Shown here piece after piece: positions 17,297 through 26,793 of a stretch of DNA of 64,000 bases. The notes under the pieces are model-generated. The model saw only the letters and a list, made by a program, of their open reading frames with translations, searched no databases and was not told where the DNA came from. A program made the translations under genes and the position numbers. The DNA is from an uncultured Prevotellaceae bacterium. Its GTDB lineage: Bacteria; Bacteroidota; Bacteroidia; Bacteroidales; Bacteroidaceae. Within the stretch, counting starts at the first letter, position 1, and each line of letters opens with the position of its first letter. Location of the stretch: NCBI GenBank assembly GCA_900315565.1, contig OMZS01000020.1, positions 1 through 64,000 of the forward strand, given 5' to 3'.

Positions 17297-18079
17297 GTGA
17301 AAATAAAAGAGGTAATTGCTGCCCTTGAACGATTCGCGCCTCTGCCCTTGCAGGAAGGATTCGACAATGCCGGCCTGCAACTGGGACTGACAGAAGCGTG
17401 GGAGGTGTCAGGGGCTTTATTGTGTCTTGACGTTACCGAAAACGTGCTTGACGAGGCCATCCGCAAAGGGTGCAACCTCATTGTGAGCCACCATCCGCTC
17501 ATTTTCCACAAGCTTGCCAGCATCAGCGGCAGCAACTTTGTGGAACGCATCGTGATGAGGGCCATCGAAAACCATGTAGCCATCGTCTCCATGCACACCA
17601 ACATGGACAACGCCCGTGGCGGTGTGAACTTCAAGATAGCCGAGAAGTTGGGACTGCACGACGTTGACTTCTTCGTACGCAAAGAAGGTGCCGACGCGGG
17701 CAGCGGCGTCATAGGCACGCTGCCACAGCCGATGGCCGCCGCTGAGTTCATCCGCCTGCTGAAAGAGCGTTTCGGCGTGGCCTGCGTCATGACCAACGAG
17801 CTGCTCCAGCGGCCCGTGAGCCGTGTGGCCATTTGCGGCGGCGCGGGCGGTTTTCTGCTTGGCGATGCCGAGAAAGCGGGCGCCGACGCTTTCGTCACGG
17901 GCGAGATGCACTACCACGACTACTTCGACCACGAGCAGAAAATTCAGATTTGTGTCATCGGCCACTACCAGAGCGAGCAGTTCACCAACGAGATTTTCCG
18001 CGACATCATTGAGCGCGAGTGTCCCGGTGTGCGTTGCTGCATGACCGAAACCTGTACCAACCCGATATTATATTTCTAA
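17297..18079 (+). CDS. Nif3-like dinuclear metal centre protein
   Basis: A 260-residue Nif3/YbgI family protein (DUF34) with the metal-ligand motifs ALLCLDVTENVLDEA, LIVSHHPLIFH (near residue 60), SMHTNMDNARGGVN, and the C-terminal GEMHYHDYFD plus IGHYQSEQFTNE. The family forms hexameric rings with a two-metal site; some members are annotated as GTP cyclohydrolase 1 type 2, but the function is uncertain. A GTG codon at 17297 serves as start (VKIKEVIAALERF). The gene is followed 58 bases later by a zinc-ribbon coiled-coil gene, a pairing widely seen in bacteria. Confidence 0.92.
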   Translation: MKIKEVIAALERFAPLPLQEGFDNAGLQLGLTEAWEVSGALLCLDVTENVLDEAIRKGCNLIVSHHPLIFHKLASISGSNFVERIVMRAIENHVAIVSMHTNMDNARGGVNFKIAEKLGLHDVDFFVRKEGADAGSGVIGTLPQPMAAAEFIRLLKERFGVACVMTNELLQRPVSRVAICGGAGGFLLGDAEKAGADAFVTGEMHYHDYFDHEQKIQICVIGHYQSEQFTNEIFRDIIERECPGVRCCMTETCTNPILYF

Positions 18080-18137
18080 CACAAGGCCCATGCCCCTGTT
18101 TGGCCTCCCCGCAAGGGGATAAGAGAGGGGCCGCATT

Positions 18138-18968
18138 ATGGCAAAGAAAGACCCAACCGACCTCACAGTTGAGGAGAAACTGAAGACTCTCTATCAGCTG
18201 CAAACCACACTTTCGGGCATCGACGAAAAGCGCGCCCTGCGCGGAGAGCTGCCCTTGGAAGTGCAAGACTTGGAAGACGAAATCGAAGGTCTCACCATTC
18301 GCATCGAGAAAATCGAGAACGAAATCAAGGATTTCCAGACCGCCGTCGTACAAAAGAAAGGCGAGATTGAGCAGGCCAAGGCCAGCGTTGAACGCTACAA
18401 GAGCCAGCTCGAAGAAGTGAAGAACAACCGCGAGTACGACACGCTGACCAAGGAAATAGAGTTTCAGGAACTGGAAATAGAGCTTTGCAACAAAAAAATA
18501 CGCGAAGCACAGGTGCGCATGGACGAGCGCGCGCTCGACCTGGAAATGAACAATGCGCTCATTGCCGACCGTCGCACCGCTCTGGCCGAAAAGAAAAGCG
18601 AGCTGGACGAAATCATGAGCGAGACACGCGCCGAAGAAGACCGGCTGAAAGAGAAGGCCAAGGAGCTGGAAGTGAAAATTGAGCCTCGTCTGCTGTTGAG
18701 TTTCAAGAACATCCGCAAGAATGCCCGCAACGGACTGGGCATCGTCTATGTGCAGCGCGACGCCTGCGGCGGCTGCTTCAACAAGATTCCGCCCCAGCGT
18801 CAGCTCGACATCAAGATGCACAAGAAAATCATCGTCTGCGAATACTGCGGACGCATCATGATCGACCCCGAACTGGCTGGCATCAAGCCCGAAGCACCCG
18901 TTGAGGAGAAGCCCAAGCGCAAGCGCGCCATTCGCAAAAAGAAAGAAGAGGACGCTGCCGAGGATTAA
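18138..18968 (+). CDS. Coiled-coil zinc ribbon protein (C4-type, CT398-like)
   Basis: This 276-residue protein has a long coiled coil at ~10-190 (many heptads such as EKIENEIKDFQTAVVQKKGE). A C4 zinc ribbon follows with Cys pairs in RDACGGCFNKIPPQ and IIVCEYCGRIMID (~205-240), then a lysine/arginine-rich tail (KPKRKRAIRKKK). It matches the C4-type zinc ribbon family regularly found beside Nif3 genes. The function is not established; a nucleic-acid or ribosome-associated role is only a guess from the ribbon and basic tail. Confidence 0.9.
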   Translation: MAKKDPTDLTVEEKLKTLYQLQTTLSGIDEKRALRGELPLEVQDLEDEIEGLTIRIEKIENEIKDFQTAVVQKKGEIEQAKASVERYKSQLEEVKNNREYDTLTKEIEFQELEIELCNKKIREAQVRMDERALDLEMNNALIADRRTALAEKKSELDEIMSETRAEEDRLKEKAKELEVKIEPRLLLSFKNIRKNARNGLGIVYVQRDACGGCFNKIPPQRQLDIKMHKKIIVCEYCGRIMIDPELAGIKPEAPVEEKPKRKRAIRKKKEEDAAED

Positions 18969-18994
18969 GCCACGGAGTATTCTTTTCAGTGGTT

Positions 18995-19184
18995 AACTTG
19001 GATTATTCATAAGTTTCGTATTTTTACGCTACGCGCCTTTCAAAAACAAAGAAAAACAAAAGCTAACAAGGAAAAACAGGTTTTTATTTGTACCCACCTG
19101 GTTTTTATTAGTTTTTCTGGGTTTTTCTTTGTTTTTGAAAGGCGCGTAGCGTAAATCTTCATTCTTTGTGAATAACTCAGGTTT
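18995..19184. repeat. MITE-like inverted-repeat element, family A copy 1
   Basis: Inner arms TTACGCTACGCGCCTTTC (from 19024) and GGCGCGTAGCGTAA (to 19154) continue into CAAAAACAAAGAAAAAC / GTTTTTCTTTGTTTTTG. Outer imperfect arms are AACTTGGATTATTCAT and GTGAATAACTCAGGTTT. It sits between the ends of the zinc-ribbon and vsr genes. Related copies lie at 29479, 32232 and 58873. Confidence 0.85.
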
Positions 19185-19200
19185 AAAAAACATTCCGTAT

Positions 19201-19794
19201 CTAAGACCGTCGCTCAGGAACCGGCTCCGCTGCCATGCCGAGGCCAGGCTCCTCTTCGTGCTGAGGATAAACAGCCGCATGGTCGTGCAAGAAAATGCGG
19301 TTGAGCGTATATTCCAAAGCCGTCAGCGTGCGTTGGCGCACCGCAGGCTTCAGTTCGCACTCCCACACCGTGATGCAATGCCAGCCCATACCTGCCAACA
19401 GCCGCTGCTCAACAGCATCGCGGCGAATGTTGCGCACAATTTTGCGCGTCCAGAACGCCCGATTGGTTTTCGGCAAGCGGAAACAATCGGAGTCGTGCAG
19501 CAACGCTATGTCTCCGTCCCCTACTTCCAAATCCTTCATCCTCACATCCAGCTCGTTGTCCCCTACTCCAAGATTCTGATTGCCGTGCCCATGCCAGAAA
19601 CAGCCGTTCACAAAAATACACGTGCGGTATTTTCTGAGCACCAAGTCGGGATGGCCAGGCAACCGTGGCGAATTGAGCCGGTAACGAAAGCCCCGGCTCC
19701 ACAGCCACCGCCGCACAATCAGCTCGGGCCGCGTGTCGCGCGACCGTATGGCAGCCATGTTCTTATGCCGTTGCACCGGTGAGAGTTTATCCAT
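19201..19794 (-). CDS. vsr: Very short patch repair endonuclease with a 33-residue insertion
   Basis: A 197-residue Vsr protein, longer than the usual ~140-156. It nicks DNA 5' to T:G mismatches that arise from deaminated 5-methylcytosine. Recognisable are SPVQRHKNMAAIRSRDTRPE at the start, LPGHPDLVL with catalytic Asp50, FVNGCFWHGH with the His residues at 68-70, CFRLPKTNRAFW and WHCITVWECEL. Residues 71-103 (nt 19486-19584) interrupt the conserved zinc region between WHGH and its Cys, where relatives have only about two residues. The C-terminus is also extended. The start MDKLSP at 19794 is chosen because upstream codons lie in a palindromic leader. No cytosine methyltransferase gene is next to it. 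Confidence 0.88.
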   Translation of the reverse strand: MDKLSPVQRHKNMAAIRSRDTRPELIVRRWLWSRGFRYRLNSPRLPGHPDLVLRKYRTCIFVNGCFWHGHGNQNLGVGDNELDVRMKDLEVGDGDIALLHDSDCFRLPKTNRAFWTRKIVRNIRRDAVEQRLLAGMGWHCITVWECELKPAVRQRTLTALEYTLNRIFLHDHAAVYPQHEEEPGLGMAAEPVPERRS

Positions 19795-19837
19795 AACAAG
19801 TTTCTGTCTAACTGTCGCTCTTTTTCTCTTTTCAGCA

Positions 19838-19916
19838 GTAGGCGACGTGTCGCACGTCGCAACCGCGCTGTTATCACGTGAGCCACGCGACCTCCTACTT
19901 GGATGCTGCAAAGATA
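19838..19916 (-). promoter_or_regulatory. Repeated promoter plus hairpin leader upstream of vsr (family B, copy 1)
   Basis: On the minus strand a -7 element TATCTTTG (19916-19909) is followed within ten bases by GTAGGAGGTCGCGTGGCTCAC and then CACGTGATAACAGCGCGG, closing with the partial complement GTGCGACACGTCGCCTAC. The same order of promoter and hairpin, with strong sequence similarity, occurs before the beta-barrel gene at 26288. The RNA would start at the foot of the hairpin and carry a leader of about 110 bases. Confidence 0.6.
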
Positions 19917-20057
19917 CAAAAACTATCGCCCATACCAACACATCCATGCAAAAAAGTTTCCCAACCGGCAGCAGAAACAACCCAGGCAAATCACCACAAA
20001 AAAACAACCGAACGAAAAAAACGTCCTACTCTGTGCTCTTATCTCAATAATTATCGT

Positions 20058-20065
20058 TACCTTTG
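20058..20065 (+). promoter_or_regulatory. -7 promoter element of the GT2-DUF4922-SpoIID gene
   Basis: TACCTTTG matches TAnnTTTG. The leader to the ATG at 20143 contains a small hairpin CGTGGC-AAA-GCCACG at about 20077-20091. Confidence 0.6.
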
Positions 20066-20142
20066 CATACATTGAGCGTGGCAAAGCCACGGCTGGTCAC
20101 ACTCACCTGCTTTGAAAAAACTATCAAACAAAAAAACTTGTC

Positions 20143-23100
20143 ATGAGAGAAAGAACCGACTGTTTTCTGCCTTGTGCGCGACTGGAAACACTGCTTCCAA
20201 CTATTGAGCAACTGAAGGCCGAAAAAACCGTACAACATATTTGGCTGCTGGTGAGCCAGGAAACGGCCGACACCATGGAAGCCCCTGCCAACTGCTCGCT
20301 GATGGTGATCGACAAACTGCTGTCGGCCAACACCATGCAGCAAATAGCCCAAACCACTACGGGCGAATATACGCTGCTCTGCCTGAAATCTACACCTTTA
20401 AGGCTGGGCATGGGAGCCGTAGAGCGACTGGTGCGCACGGCCTACGAGAGTGCCGCCGCCATGGTTTATGCCGACCGTTGGGAAGAGACAATCGCCGCCG
20501 CGCCAAGCCCTGAAGGACAGGAACCTGCCGCCAGCACCACCGTGACCACCCGTCATCCCGTTATCGACTACCAAAAGGGCAGCATCCGCGACGATTTCGA
20601 CTTTGGCAGCGTGGTGCTGCTGCGCAGTCAGTGGATGAAAGACTATCAGCCCACTGCCGACTTTAGCTACGCCGGATGGTACGACCTGCGGCTGCACCTG
20701 AGCCGTCGAGGAGAGTTATTTCATCTGAACGAGCTGCTCTACACCGAGCAGGAAGACGACACGCGAGCCAGCGGTGTGAAACAGTTCGACTACGTGAACC
20801 CGCGCAACCGCGAGGTGCAGATAGAAATGGAACAGGCAGCCACAGCCCATCTGCGTGCCATCGACGCGCTGGTAGATGTGAACAACTACGACGACCCCGA
20901 CTTCGACGAGCAGCCTTTCGACTGCGAGGCATCGGTGGTGATTCCTGTCTTCAACCGCGAGCGCACCGTGGCCGACGCGGTGAGAAGTGCCCTGATGCAG
21001 AAAACCAACTTCAGGTTCAACGTCATTGTGGTGGACAACCACTCCACCGATGGCACCACTGCCATTCTGCGCCAAATGGCCAACGAGAACGCCCAGCTCA
21101 TTCACATCATTCCCGAGCGCCGCGACTTGGGCATTGGCGGCTGCTGGAACATGGCCATCAACGACGAGCGCTGCGGACGCTTTGCCGTGCAACTCGACTC
21201 CGACGACCTCTATTCGTCGGCCAACACGCTGCAGCAGGTGGTCAACGCCTTCTACAAGCAACGTGCCGCCATGATCATAGGTTCCTACCGCATGTGCGAC
21301 TTCGACCTGAACACACTGCCGCCAGGCCTCATCGACCATGCCGAATGGACCGACCAGAACGGCCCCAACAATGCCCTGCGCATCAACGGGCTGGGCGCTC
21401 CCCGCGCCTTTTTCACCCCACTGGTGCGCCACATTCAGTTTCCCAACACCAGCTACGGCGAGGACTATGCCCTGGGACTGGTGTTCAGCCGCCGCCACCG
21501 CATAGGACGCATTTTCAGCGAGCTGTATCTTTGCCGCCGCTGGGGAGGCAACAGCGATGCCGCCCTATCGACAGAAAAAATCAACGCCAACAACCTTTAC
21601 AAAGACCGACTGCGCACACTGGAAATCTGCGCCCGGCAGCATCTGAACGAACTGCAAGCCAACAGCAACGGACAACAACCGGCAGCCACCCAGCACCCCA
21701 CACCCCGTTTTCTGCGTCTCTCGGCCAACACGCAAGCTCTGCGACGCTTTTTCGACCGGCAGTTGGAACAATGGCCGCTGGCACGGCAGAACTTCCGCAA
21801 CCTGAACGACGTGCAGACGCGCGAACTGGGCGACACTCTGAAAGCGCAGTTCAATCCCACCCGTATTGTCTCAACAGGTGCCAGCATCGACAAGACAGCC
21901 ATTGCCAAGCGTCCCTGTTTTTTGTGCGCCGAAAACCGCCCGCCAGAACAAATCACCAAGACCCTCGATCCAAAATACGAGCTGCTGGTGAATCCCTACC
22001 CCATTCTGCCTGCCCACTTCACCATTCCAGCCCGTCGCCACCAGCCGCAGACCATCTTGCAAAGCTATGGCGAAATACAGCGCCTGCTGACAGCCTATCC
22101 CGAGCTGATGGTGTTTTACAATGGGCCGAAATGCGGTGCCAGCGCTCCCGACCATGCCCACTTCCAGGCCGGCAGCAGCGGCATTGTGCCACTGCAGACC
22201 AGCTGGCAGCGGCTCAGTCGCAACCTGACCACCCTGGTGCAGCTCAACGACACCGACAGTCTGCTGACTGTGAACGACTACGTTTGCCCCGCTTTCCTCA
22301 TCAAGACGCGCAACAGCGACAGCGACGAGCGCCTTTTTGGTCTGCTCTATCATGCGCTGCCCCTGCAGGCCGACGACACTGAGCCGATGCTCAACATTGT
22401 GAGCTGGCGCGATGGCGACGACTTCCTAAGCGTGGTGTTCCCGCGCCGTAAGCACCGTCCCGACTGCTACGGGGCAACGGGCGACGAGCAACGGTTGGTT
22501 TCGCCCGGCGCACTCGACATGGCAGGCCTCATCATCACGCCGCGCCGACAAGACTTCGACGGTCTCACGGCCGAAACAGCCGAGCAAATACTGCGCGAAG
22601 TGGCCCTCACAGCCGACGAAGCCAGCGCGGTGGCCCAGCGGGTGAAAGAAGCGTATGAAGAAAGTAAGAAACGCCGCACTCTGGCGCAGAAACTGCGTCC
22701 CTTTGCCAATCCTCTGAAGCGCGAGCCCGAAGTGTCGGTGGGCATTGTGAGCGGCCAGGAAATTCATTTCACCCTCAACAAGCCTTATACTGCCAAAGGC
22801 GAGACACTCACTGGCCAGCAGACCGTGAGCATCGCCGAGGGCAGCATCCTCTGGAACGGCAACCAATATCGCGAGCTCACGTTCACACCACTTGCCGCCG
22901 ATGCCTCATTCTCGCTCGAAGATGTCACCATCGGTGTCAACTTCCACTGGGAGCGCAAAGAGACGCAGGTGTTTCAGGGAACGCTCAAACTGGTGGTCGA
23001 AGTCGATAAAATATGCGCCATCAATCAGTTGCCCGTAGAGCAATATCTCACCAGCGTCATTTCGAGCGAGATGAAAGCCACATCGAGCCTCGAACTGCTC

Positions 23101-23940
23101 AAGGCGCATGCCGTCATCTCGCGCTCATGGCTGCTGGCACAAATGGAAAAACGCAAGCAACAGACCGAAGGCACCGACAATTTCTTCTCGTTTATCAAGA
23201 AAGACGACGAACTGATTCGCTGGTACGACCGCGAAGACCACCAGATTTTCGATGTCTGTGCCGATGACCATTGCCAGCGTTACCAGGGCATCACACGTGC
23301 GCAGAATGTGCATGTTGCCGAGGCCATTCGTGCCACCCGCGGACAGATTCTGATGAGCGGCGACGAGATTTGCGACGCCCGTTTCTCGAAATGCTGTGGC
23401 GGACGCACCGAGGAGTTTCAGTATTGTTGGGAAGACACCCCCAAACCTTACCTCGTTTCTGTAGAAGACCCTTACTGCAACACTTCCGACCAGAAGATTA
23501 TATCGCAAGTGCTGAACGACTACGACCAGGAAACCATTCATTTCTACAACTGGACCGTGGAATACACGCAGAAGGAGCTGACAAGGCTGGTGAGCCAGCG
23601 GCTGAAAACCGACCTTGGCGACATTATCGACCTTGTTCCGCTGGAGCGGGGCAAGAGCGGACGCATCTGGAAACTGCGCATCGTGGGCACCAAGGGTGCT
23701 TTCACCATCGGAAAAGAACTGGAAATACGCCGCACACTGAGCGACACCCACCTGCTGAGCAGCTGTTTCACGGTGGAGAAGACCCCCGGACCGAATTTCA
23801 TTCTTCACGGGCGCGGCTGGGGCCACGGCGTGGGTCTGTGCCAGATAGGTGCTGCCGTGATGGGCGAGCAGGGATTCAAATATACCGAGATACTCTCACA
23901 CTATTACCGTCATTCTGAAATCAGAAAAATATACAAATAA
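20143..23940 (+). CDS. Triple fusion: family 2 glycosyltransferase, DUF4922 (GalT/HIT-like) and SpoIID/LytB domain
   Basis: The 1265-residue protein holds three enzyme-like units after an N-terminal region (1-250) of unclear class. Residues ~260-480 are a GT2 glycosyltransferase ([37 protein letters not shown] as the metal motif). Residues ~530-850 are DUF4922: a [12 protein letters not shown]ys pair near 592 and an HAHFQ (HxHxQ) motif near 671, as in GalT/HIT nucleotidyl transferases. Residues ~960-1265 are SpoIID/LytB ([36 protein letters not shown]), a peptidoglycan-lytic transglycosylase or amidase-enhancer fold. No signal peptide is visible, which is odd for a SpoIID domain. AmpG follows after two bases, so a role in cell-wall sugar recycling is likely (inference). 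Confidence 0.85.
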   Translation: MRERTDCFLPCARLETLLPTIEQLKAEKTVQHIWLLVSQETADTMEAPANCSLMVIDKLLSANTMQQIAQTTTGEYTLLCLKSTPLRLGMGAVERLVRTAYESAAAMVYADRWEETIAAAPSPEGQEPAASTTVTTRHPVIDYQKGSIRDDFDFGSVVLLRSQWMKDYQPTADFSYAGWYDLRLHLSRRGELFHLNELLYTEQEDDTRASGVKQFDYVNPRNREVQIEMEQAATAHLRAIDALVDVNNYDDPDFDEQPFDCEASVVIPVFNRERTVADAVRSALMQKTNFRFNVIVVDNHSTDGTTAILRQMANENAQLIHIIPERRDLGIGGCWNMAINDERCGRFAVQLDSDDLYSSANTLQQVVNAFYKQRAAMIIGSYRMCDFDLNTLPPGLIDHAEWTDQNGPNNALRINGLGAPRAFFTPLVRHIQFPNTSYGEDYALGLVFSRRHRIGRIFSELYLCRRWGGNSDAALSTEKINANNLYKDRLRTLEICARQHLNELQANSNGQQPAATQHPTPRFLRLSANTQALRRFFDRQLEQWPLARQNFRNLNDVQTRELGDTLKAQFNPTRIVSTGASIDKTAIAKRPCFLCAENRPPEQITKTLDPKYELLVNPYPILPAHFTIPARRHQPQTILQSYGEIQRLLTAYPELMVFYNGPKCGASAPDHAHFQAGSSGIVPLQTSWQRLSRNLTTLVQLNDTDSLLTVNDYVCPAFLIKTRNSDSDERLFGLLYHALPLQADDTEPMLNIVSWRDGDDFLSVVFPRRKHRPDCYGATGDEQRLVSPGALDMAGLIITPRRQDFDGLTAETAEQILREVALTADEASAVAQRVKEAYEESKKRRTLAQKLRPFANPLKREPEVSVGIVSGQEIHFTLNKPYTAKGETLTGQQTVSIAEGSILWNGNQYRELTFTPLAADASFSLEDVTIGVNFHWERKETQVFQGTLKLVVEVDKICAINQLPVEQYLTSVISSEMKATSSLELLKAHAVISRSWLLAQMEKRKQQTEGTDNFFSFIKKDDELIRWYDREDHQIFDVCADDHCQRYQGITRAQNVHVAEAIRATRGQILMSGDEICDARFSKCCGGRTEEFQYCWEDTPKPYLVSVEDPYCNTSDQKIISQVLNDYDQETIHFYNWTVEYTQKELTRLVSQRLKTDLGDIIDLVPLERGKSGRIWKLRIVGTKGAFTIGKELEIRRTLSDTHLLSSCFTVEKTPGPNFILHGRGWGHGVGLCQIGAAVMGEQGFKYTEILSHYYRHSEIRKIYK

Positions 23941-23942
23941 AC

Positions 23943-25436
23943 ATGGAAAAACTATCCAACACACAACAACCCGCCTCCCAGCGCTCACCTTGGAGCTGGG
24001 TGCCCTCACTCTACTTTGCCGAAGGACTGCCCTACGTGGCCGTTATGACCATTTCGCTGGTGCTCTACAAGCAGCTGGGCCTGAGCAATGCCGAAATCAC
24101 GTTTTACACCTCGTGGCTCTATCTGCCGTGGGTCATCAAGCCGCTTTGGAGTCCTTTCATCGACCTGATGAAGACCAAGCGCTGGTGGATAGTGGCCATG
24201 CAACTGCTCATCGGCGCAGCCTTCGGAGGCGTGGCCTTCACCATTCCCACCTCGTTCTGGCTGCAGGGCACTCTGTTCTTTTTCTGGGTGATGGCCTTTA
24301 GCAGCGCCACCCACGACATTGCTGCCGACGGGTTCTACATGCTCGGCCTCGACCAGCACAACCAAGCGTGGTTTGTGGGCATTCGCAGCACGTTCTACCG
24401 TCTGGCCACCATTTTCGGTCAGGGAGTGTTGGTAATGATTGCCGGCAACCTGCAAGTCATCTGGCGCAACAGCATCAGCCTGTCGTGGAGCCTTATGTTC
24501 TACGGCGTGGCCGGACTCTTCATAGCCCTGTGGCTGTGGCACAGTTACATTCTGCCGCGCACAGAATATGAGAAGAACGAAGAAACTGCCGCCACGGAGC
24601 AGGCCCAGCCGCGCATGTTGGGACTGGTAGAAGAAAACAAGTCGCGCTACTACCTGAAACTGGCTCTCTATACAGCACTGTTTGCTGCCGTTGCCTTCGG
24701 CTTGGCTGCCCTGCTGCCCAGCGCAGGTTCGTTTTTCACCTCGCTGTTCTATCTTTATTTGGTGATTGCCTTTTTCTACACCATCTCTCCCGGCTTCCGC
24801 GAGACCATCGACACCTTCTTCACCAAATATCCTGTTCGCATGGCGGTCATCGGCATTCTTTTCATGCTACTCTACCGCATGCCCGAAGGACTGTTGGTGA
24901 AGGTGTCGGCCCTGTTTCTGATTGACTCAGTCCACAATGGCGGTCTGGGACTCTCGCCCCAGGAATACGGCCTGGTTCAGGGCACCGTGGGCGTTATCGG
25001 ACTCACCCTTGGTGGCATTCTCGGTGGCATGGCTGTGGGCAAGGACGGTCTTCGCCGTTGGCTGTGGCCCATGGTGTGCGCCATCACTTTGCCCGACATC
25101 GTTTATGTATATATGAGCTATGCCATGCCTTCCAGTCTGTTCATCATCAACGTGTGTGTGTTCTTCGAGCAGTTTGGCTACGGTTTCGGCTTCACCGCCT
25201 ACATGCTCTACCTGATTTACTACAGTCAGGGAGCCTACAAAACCAGCCATTACGCCCTCTGCACCGCCTTCATGGCTCTTTCGATGATGATTCCAGGACT
25301 CTTCGCCGGACAGCTGCAGGAGGCCGTTGGCTACAAGACATTCTTCATCATCGTGATGATTTGCTGCTCTGTCACCTTCCTTATTACGGCCTTCCTCAAG
25401 ATTGACCCGAAGTTCGGAAAGAAAAAGAACAGCTGA
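23943..25436 (+). CDS. AmpG-like muropeptide MFS transporter
   Basis: A 497-residue major facilitator with about 12 membrane segments. It starts WSWVPSLYFAEGLPYVAVMTISLVLYKQLG, and has FYTSWLYLPWVIKPLWSPFID and SSATHDIAADGFYM, the classic AmpG signature. AmpG imports GlcNAc-anhydroMurNAc muropeptides. Between the halves, at residues ~200-300, there is an extra hydrophilic stretch plus hydrophobic segments (YYLKLALYTALFAAVAFGLAA). The start codon is two bases after the preceding stop, so it is co-translated with the fusion protein. Together they look like a peptidoglycan recycling unit. Confidence 0.88.
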   Translation: MEKLSNTQQPASQRSPWSWVPSLYFAEGLPYVAVMTISLVLYKQLGLSNAEITFYTSWLYLPWVIKPLWSPFIDLMKTKRWWIVAMQLLIGAAFGGVAFTIPTSFWLQGTLFFFWVMAFSSATHDIAADGFYMLGLDQHNQAWFVGIRSTFYRLATIFGQGVLVMIAGNLQVIWRNSISLSWSLMFYGVAGLFIALWLWHSYILPRTEYEKNEETAATEQAQPRMLGLVEENKSRYYLKLALYTALFAAVAFGLAALLPSAGSFFTSLFYLYLVIAFFYTISPGFRETIDTFFTKYPVRMAVIGILFMLLYRMPEGLLVKVSALFLIDSVHNGGLGLSPQEYGLVQGTVGVIGLTLGGILGGMAVGKDGLRRWLWPMVCAITLPDIVYVYMSYAMPSSLFIINVCVFFEQFGYGFGFTAYMLYLIYYSQGAYKTSHYALCTAFMALSMMIPGLFAGQLQEAVGYKTFFIIVMICCSVTFLITAFLKIDPKFGKKKNS

Positions 25437-25535
25437 TGATCTCACACAGAATGATTCTTCTGCAGAGCTGTTTTCTCAAACAGAGCGCGGAGATTAATAT
25501 ATCACACAGAGGAACAGAGGAAACAGAGTAGAGAA

Positions 25536-25575
25536 GCAGAAGGCTGCAAGACGTTGGTGTCTTGCAGCCTTCTGC
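25536..25575 (+). terminator. Strong hairpin terminator after AmpG
   Basis: Perfect 17-bp stem GCAGAAGGCTGCAAGAC / GTCTTGCAGCCTTCTGC with a six-base loop, followed by TTTGTTTGTTT. It ends the fusion-AmpG operon. Confidence 0.85.
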
Positions 25576-25676
25576 TTTGTTTGTTTCGTTTCTGTAGTTC
25601 CAGAAAGACGGTTTGTGTTTCCGTAAAGAAAGTCTTTGTTTCCAGAAAATCGCCACTCTATGAAACCTTCTGCAAT

Positions 25677-26288
25677 TTAGAGGGCGAACTTGTAACCGAT
25701 GGTGAACTGCAGAATACGGTTCTTGTTCTTGTCCTCGTAGCCCTGCCACTTGGTGAGCCATGCGGGAGATTCGTTCTTCATCCAGCGGGGCTGATTCTTC
25801 ACTACGTCAGAGACACCCTCTATGAAGCGCAGGTCGAGGTTCAAGCCGAAGGGGAACTCATAAGAAATGCTGAAGGGAATCGAAAAGTCGAATTTGTTGA
25901 GGTCCTCTTTTTCGAAAGCACCCTTAGCCTTGGTAAGGAATCCGGCCTGGAGACCAGTGTTGAACGAGAGACCTTTCCACACGTAGAACTTTGCCATAAC
26001 AGGAACGTTGATGTATTCGTTTTCCTGTTTCTCGCTACCCTCTTTGTATTTCCAGCCTTCCTGCTCATACATCGCACCTGCGCTGATACCAAACCAAGAA
26101 GCAACCTTGTATTCGAGTTCAAAACCAGCAGCAACGCCGCCTTTGTTATCTACGAAGTCTTTGCCACCCGAAATGTCGGCATGGTTATAACCTACCTTAG
26201 GCATAAACGAAAATGTGCCTTCTTCCATCTGTGCGCTAGCAGTCAGCGCAGCTGTCATCATGACAGCAATCATCAAAATCTTTTTCAT
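25677..26288 (-). CDS. Outer-membrane beta-barrel protein (porin/OMP_b-brl family)
   Basis: A 203-residue protein with a signal peptide (MKKILMIAVMMTAALTASAQ) and an all-beta repeat of aromatic/glycine strands such as GTFSFMPKVGYNHADISGG, VNKGGVAAGFELEYKVASWFG and IGYKFAL at the end, the usual C-terminal barrel strand. It fits the small eight-strand outer membrane protein families of Bacteroidetes. Specific function unknown. Its -7 promoter lies about 200 bases upstream, beyond a large hairpin leader (26373-26476). Confidence 0.85.
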   Translation of the reverse strand: MKKILMIAVMMTAALTASAQMEEGTFSFMPKVGYNHADISGGKDFVDNKGGVAAGFELEYKVASWFGISAGAMYEQEGWKYKEGSEKQENEYINVPVMAKFYVWKGLSFNTGLQAGFLTKAKGAFEKEDLNKFDFSIPFSISYEFPFGLNLDLRFIEGVSDVVKNQPRWMKNESPAWLTKWQGYEDKNKNRILQFTIGYKFAL

Positions 26289-26372
26289 AATCTATTTGTT
26301 TTAATACCTATTATATAATATAGTCTAGTTATTAGCTTCTATTTTACTACAATCATATTTTTTGCTTAGCCG

Positions 26373-26495
26373 TAGGAGCCGACGTGGCTCACATCGCAGG
26401 GACGCGGCTGTTACGTCGTTGGGAACTGCCTCACATCGAGGCGACGCTGTTGTCACGTGAGCCACGTGAACTCCTATTAGGATGGTGCAAAGATA
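26373..26495 (-). promoter_or_regulatory. Repeated promoter plus hairpin leader upstream of the beta-barrel gene (family B, copy 2)
   Basis: On the minus strand TATCTTTG (26495-26488) is followed after 11 bases by TAGGAGTTCACGTGGCTCAC, an interior of ~60 bases, and the inverted arm GTGAGCCACGTCGGCTCCTA. The arms would form a stem of about 20 bp with a few mismatches. It matches the vsr leader in the promoter, the outer arm and the CACGTGAYAACAGCG segment. Confidence 0.65.
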
Positions 26496-26793
26496 CAGTA
26501 TTCCTCTGATATGAACACATTTTTCTGAATTAAATCTTTCGTAATTGCCTAAAAACTAAACATAAATCAAGCGAACCGTCTATTTTAGCGCAAAAAAACT
26601 GTTCATCAGGCTATTTACACAAAACACACTGCAATTGGCAACTTTTCGGCACAAAATGAAACGAATGATAATAAAAAAAGCATTTTACGAAAAGTTTTTG
26701 TGCGCAAATTGCAGTACCTTTGCATGCAAAATCAGAAAACCATTCATTACGTTGCTTGATGCCTCAGCATTTCGCACAAAAATCCTTTAAAAA
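26496..26793. other. Upstream region of the xylanase gene
   Basis: About 300 bases with no gene. It is AT-rich and contains a -7 element TACCTTTG at 26715-26722 for the xylanase gene (leader about 65 bases). No hairpin or known operator is evident. Confidence 0.55.

Noticed and set aside
20676..22382. 568-residue overlapping ORF in the +1 frame of the GT2 fusion gene
   Set aside because: Composition is typical of an antiframe shadow in GC-rich DNA (high Arg/His/Ala), no family motif, no gap between genes.
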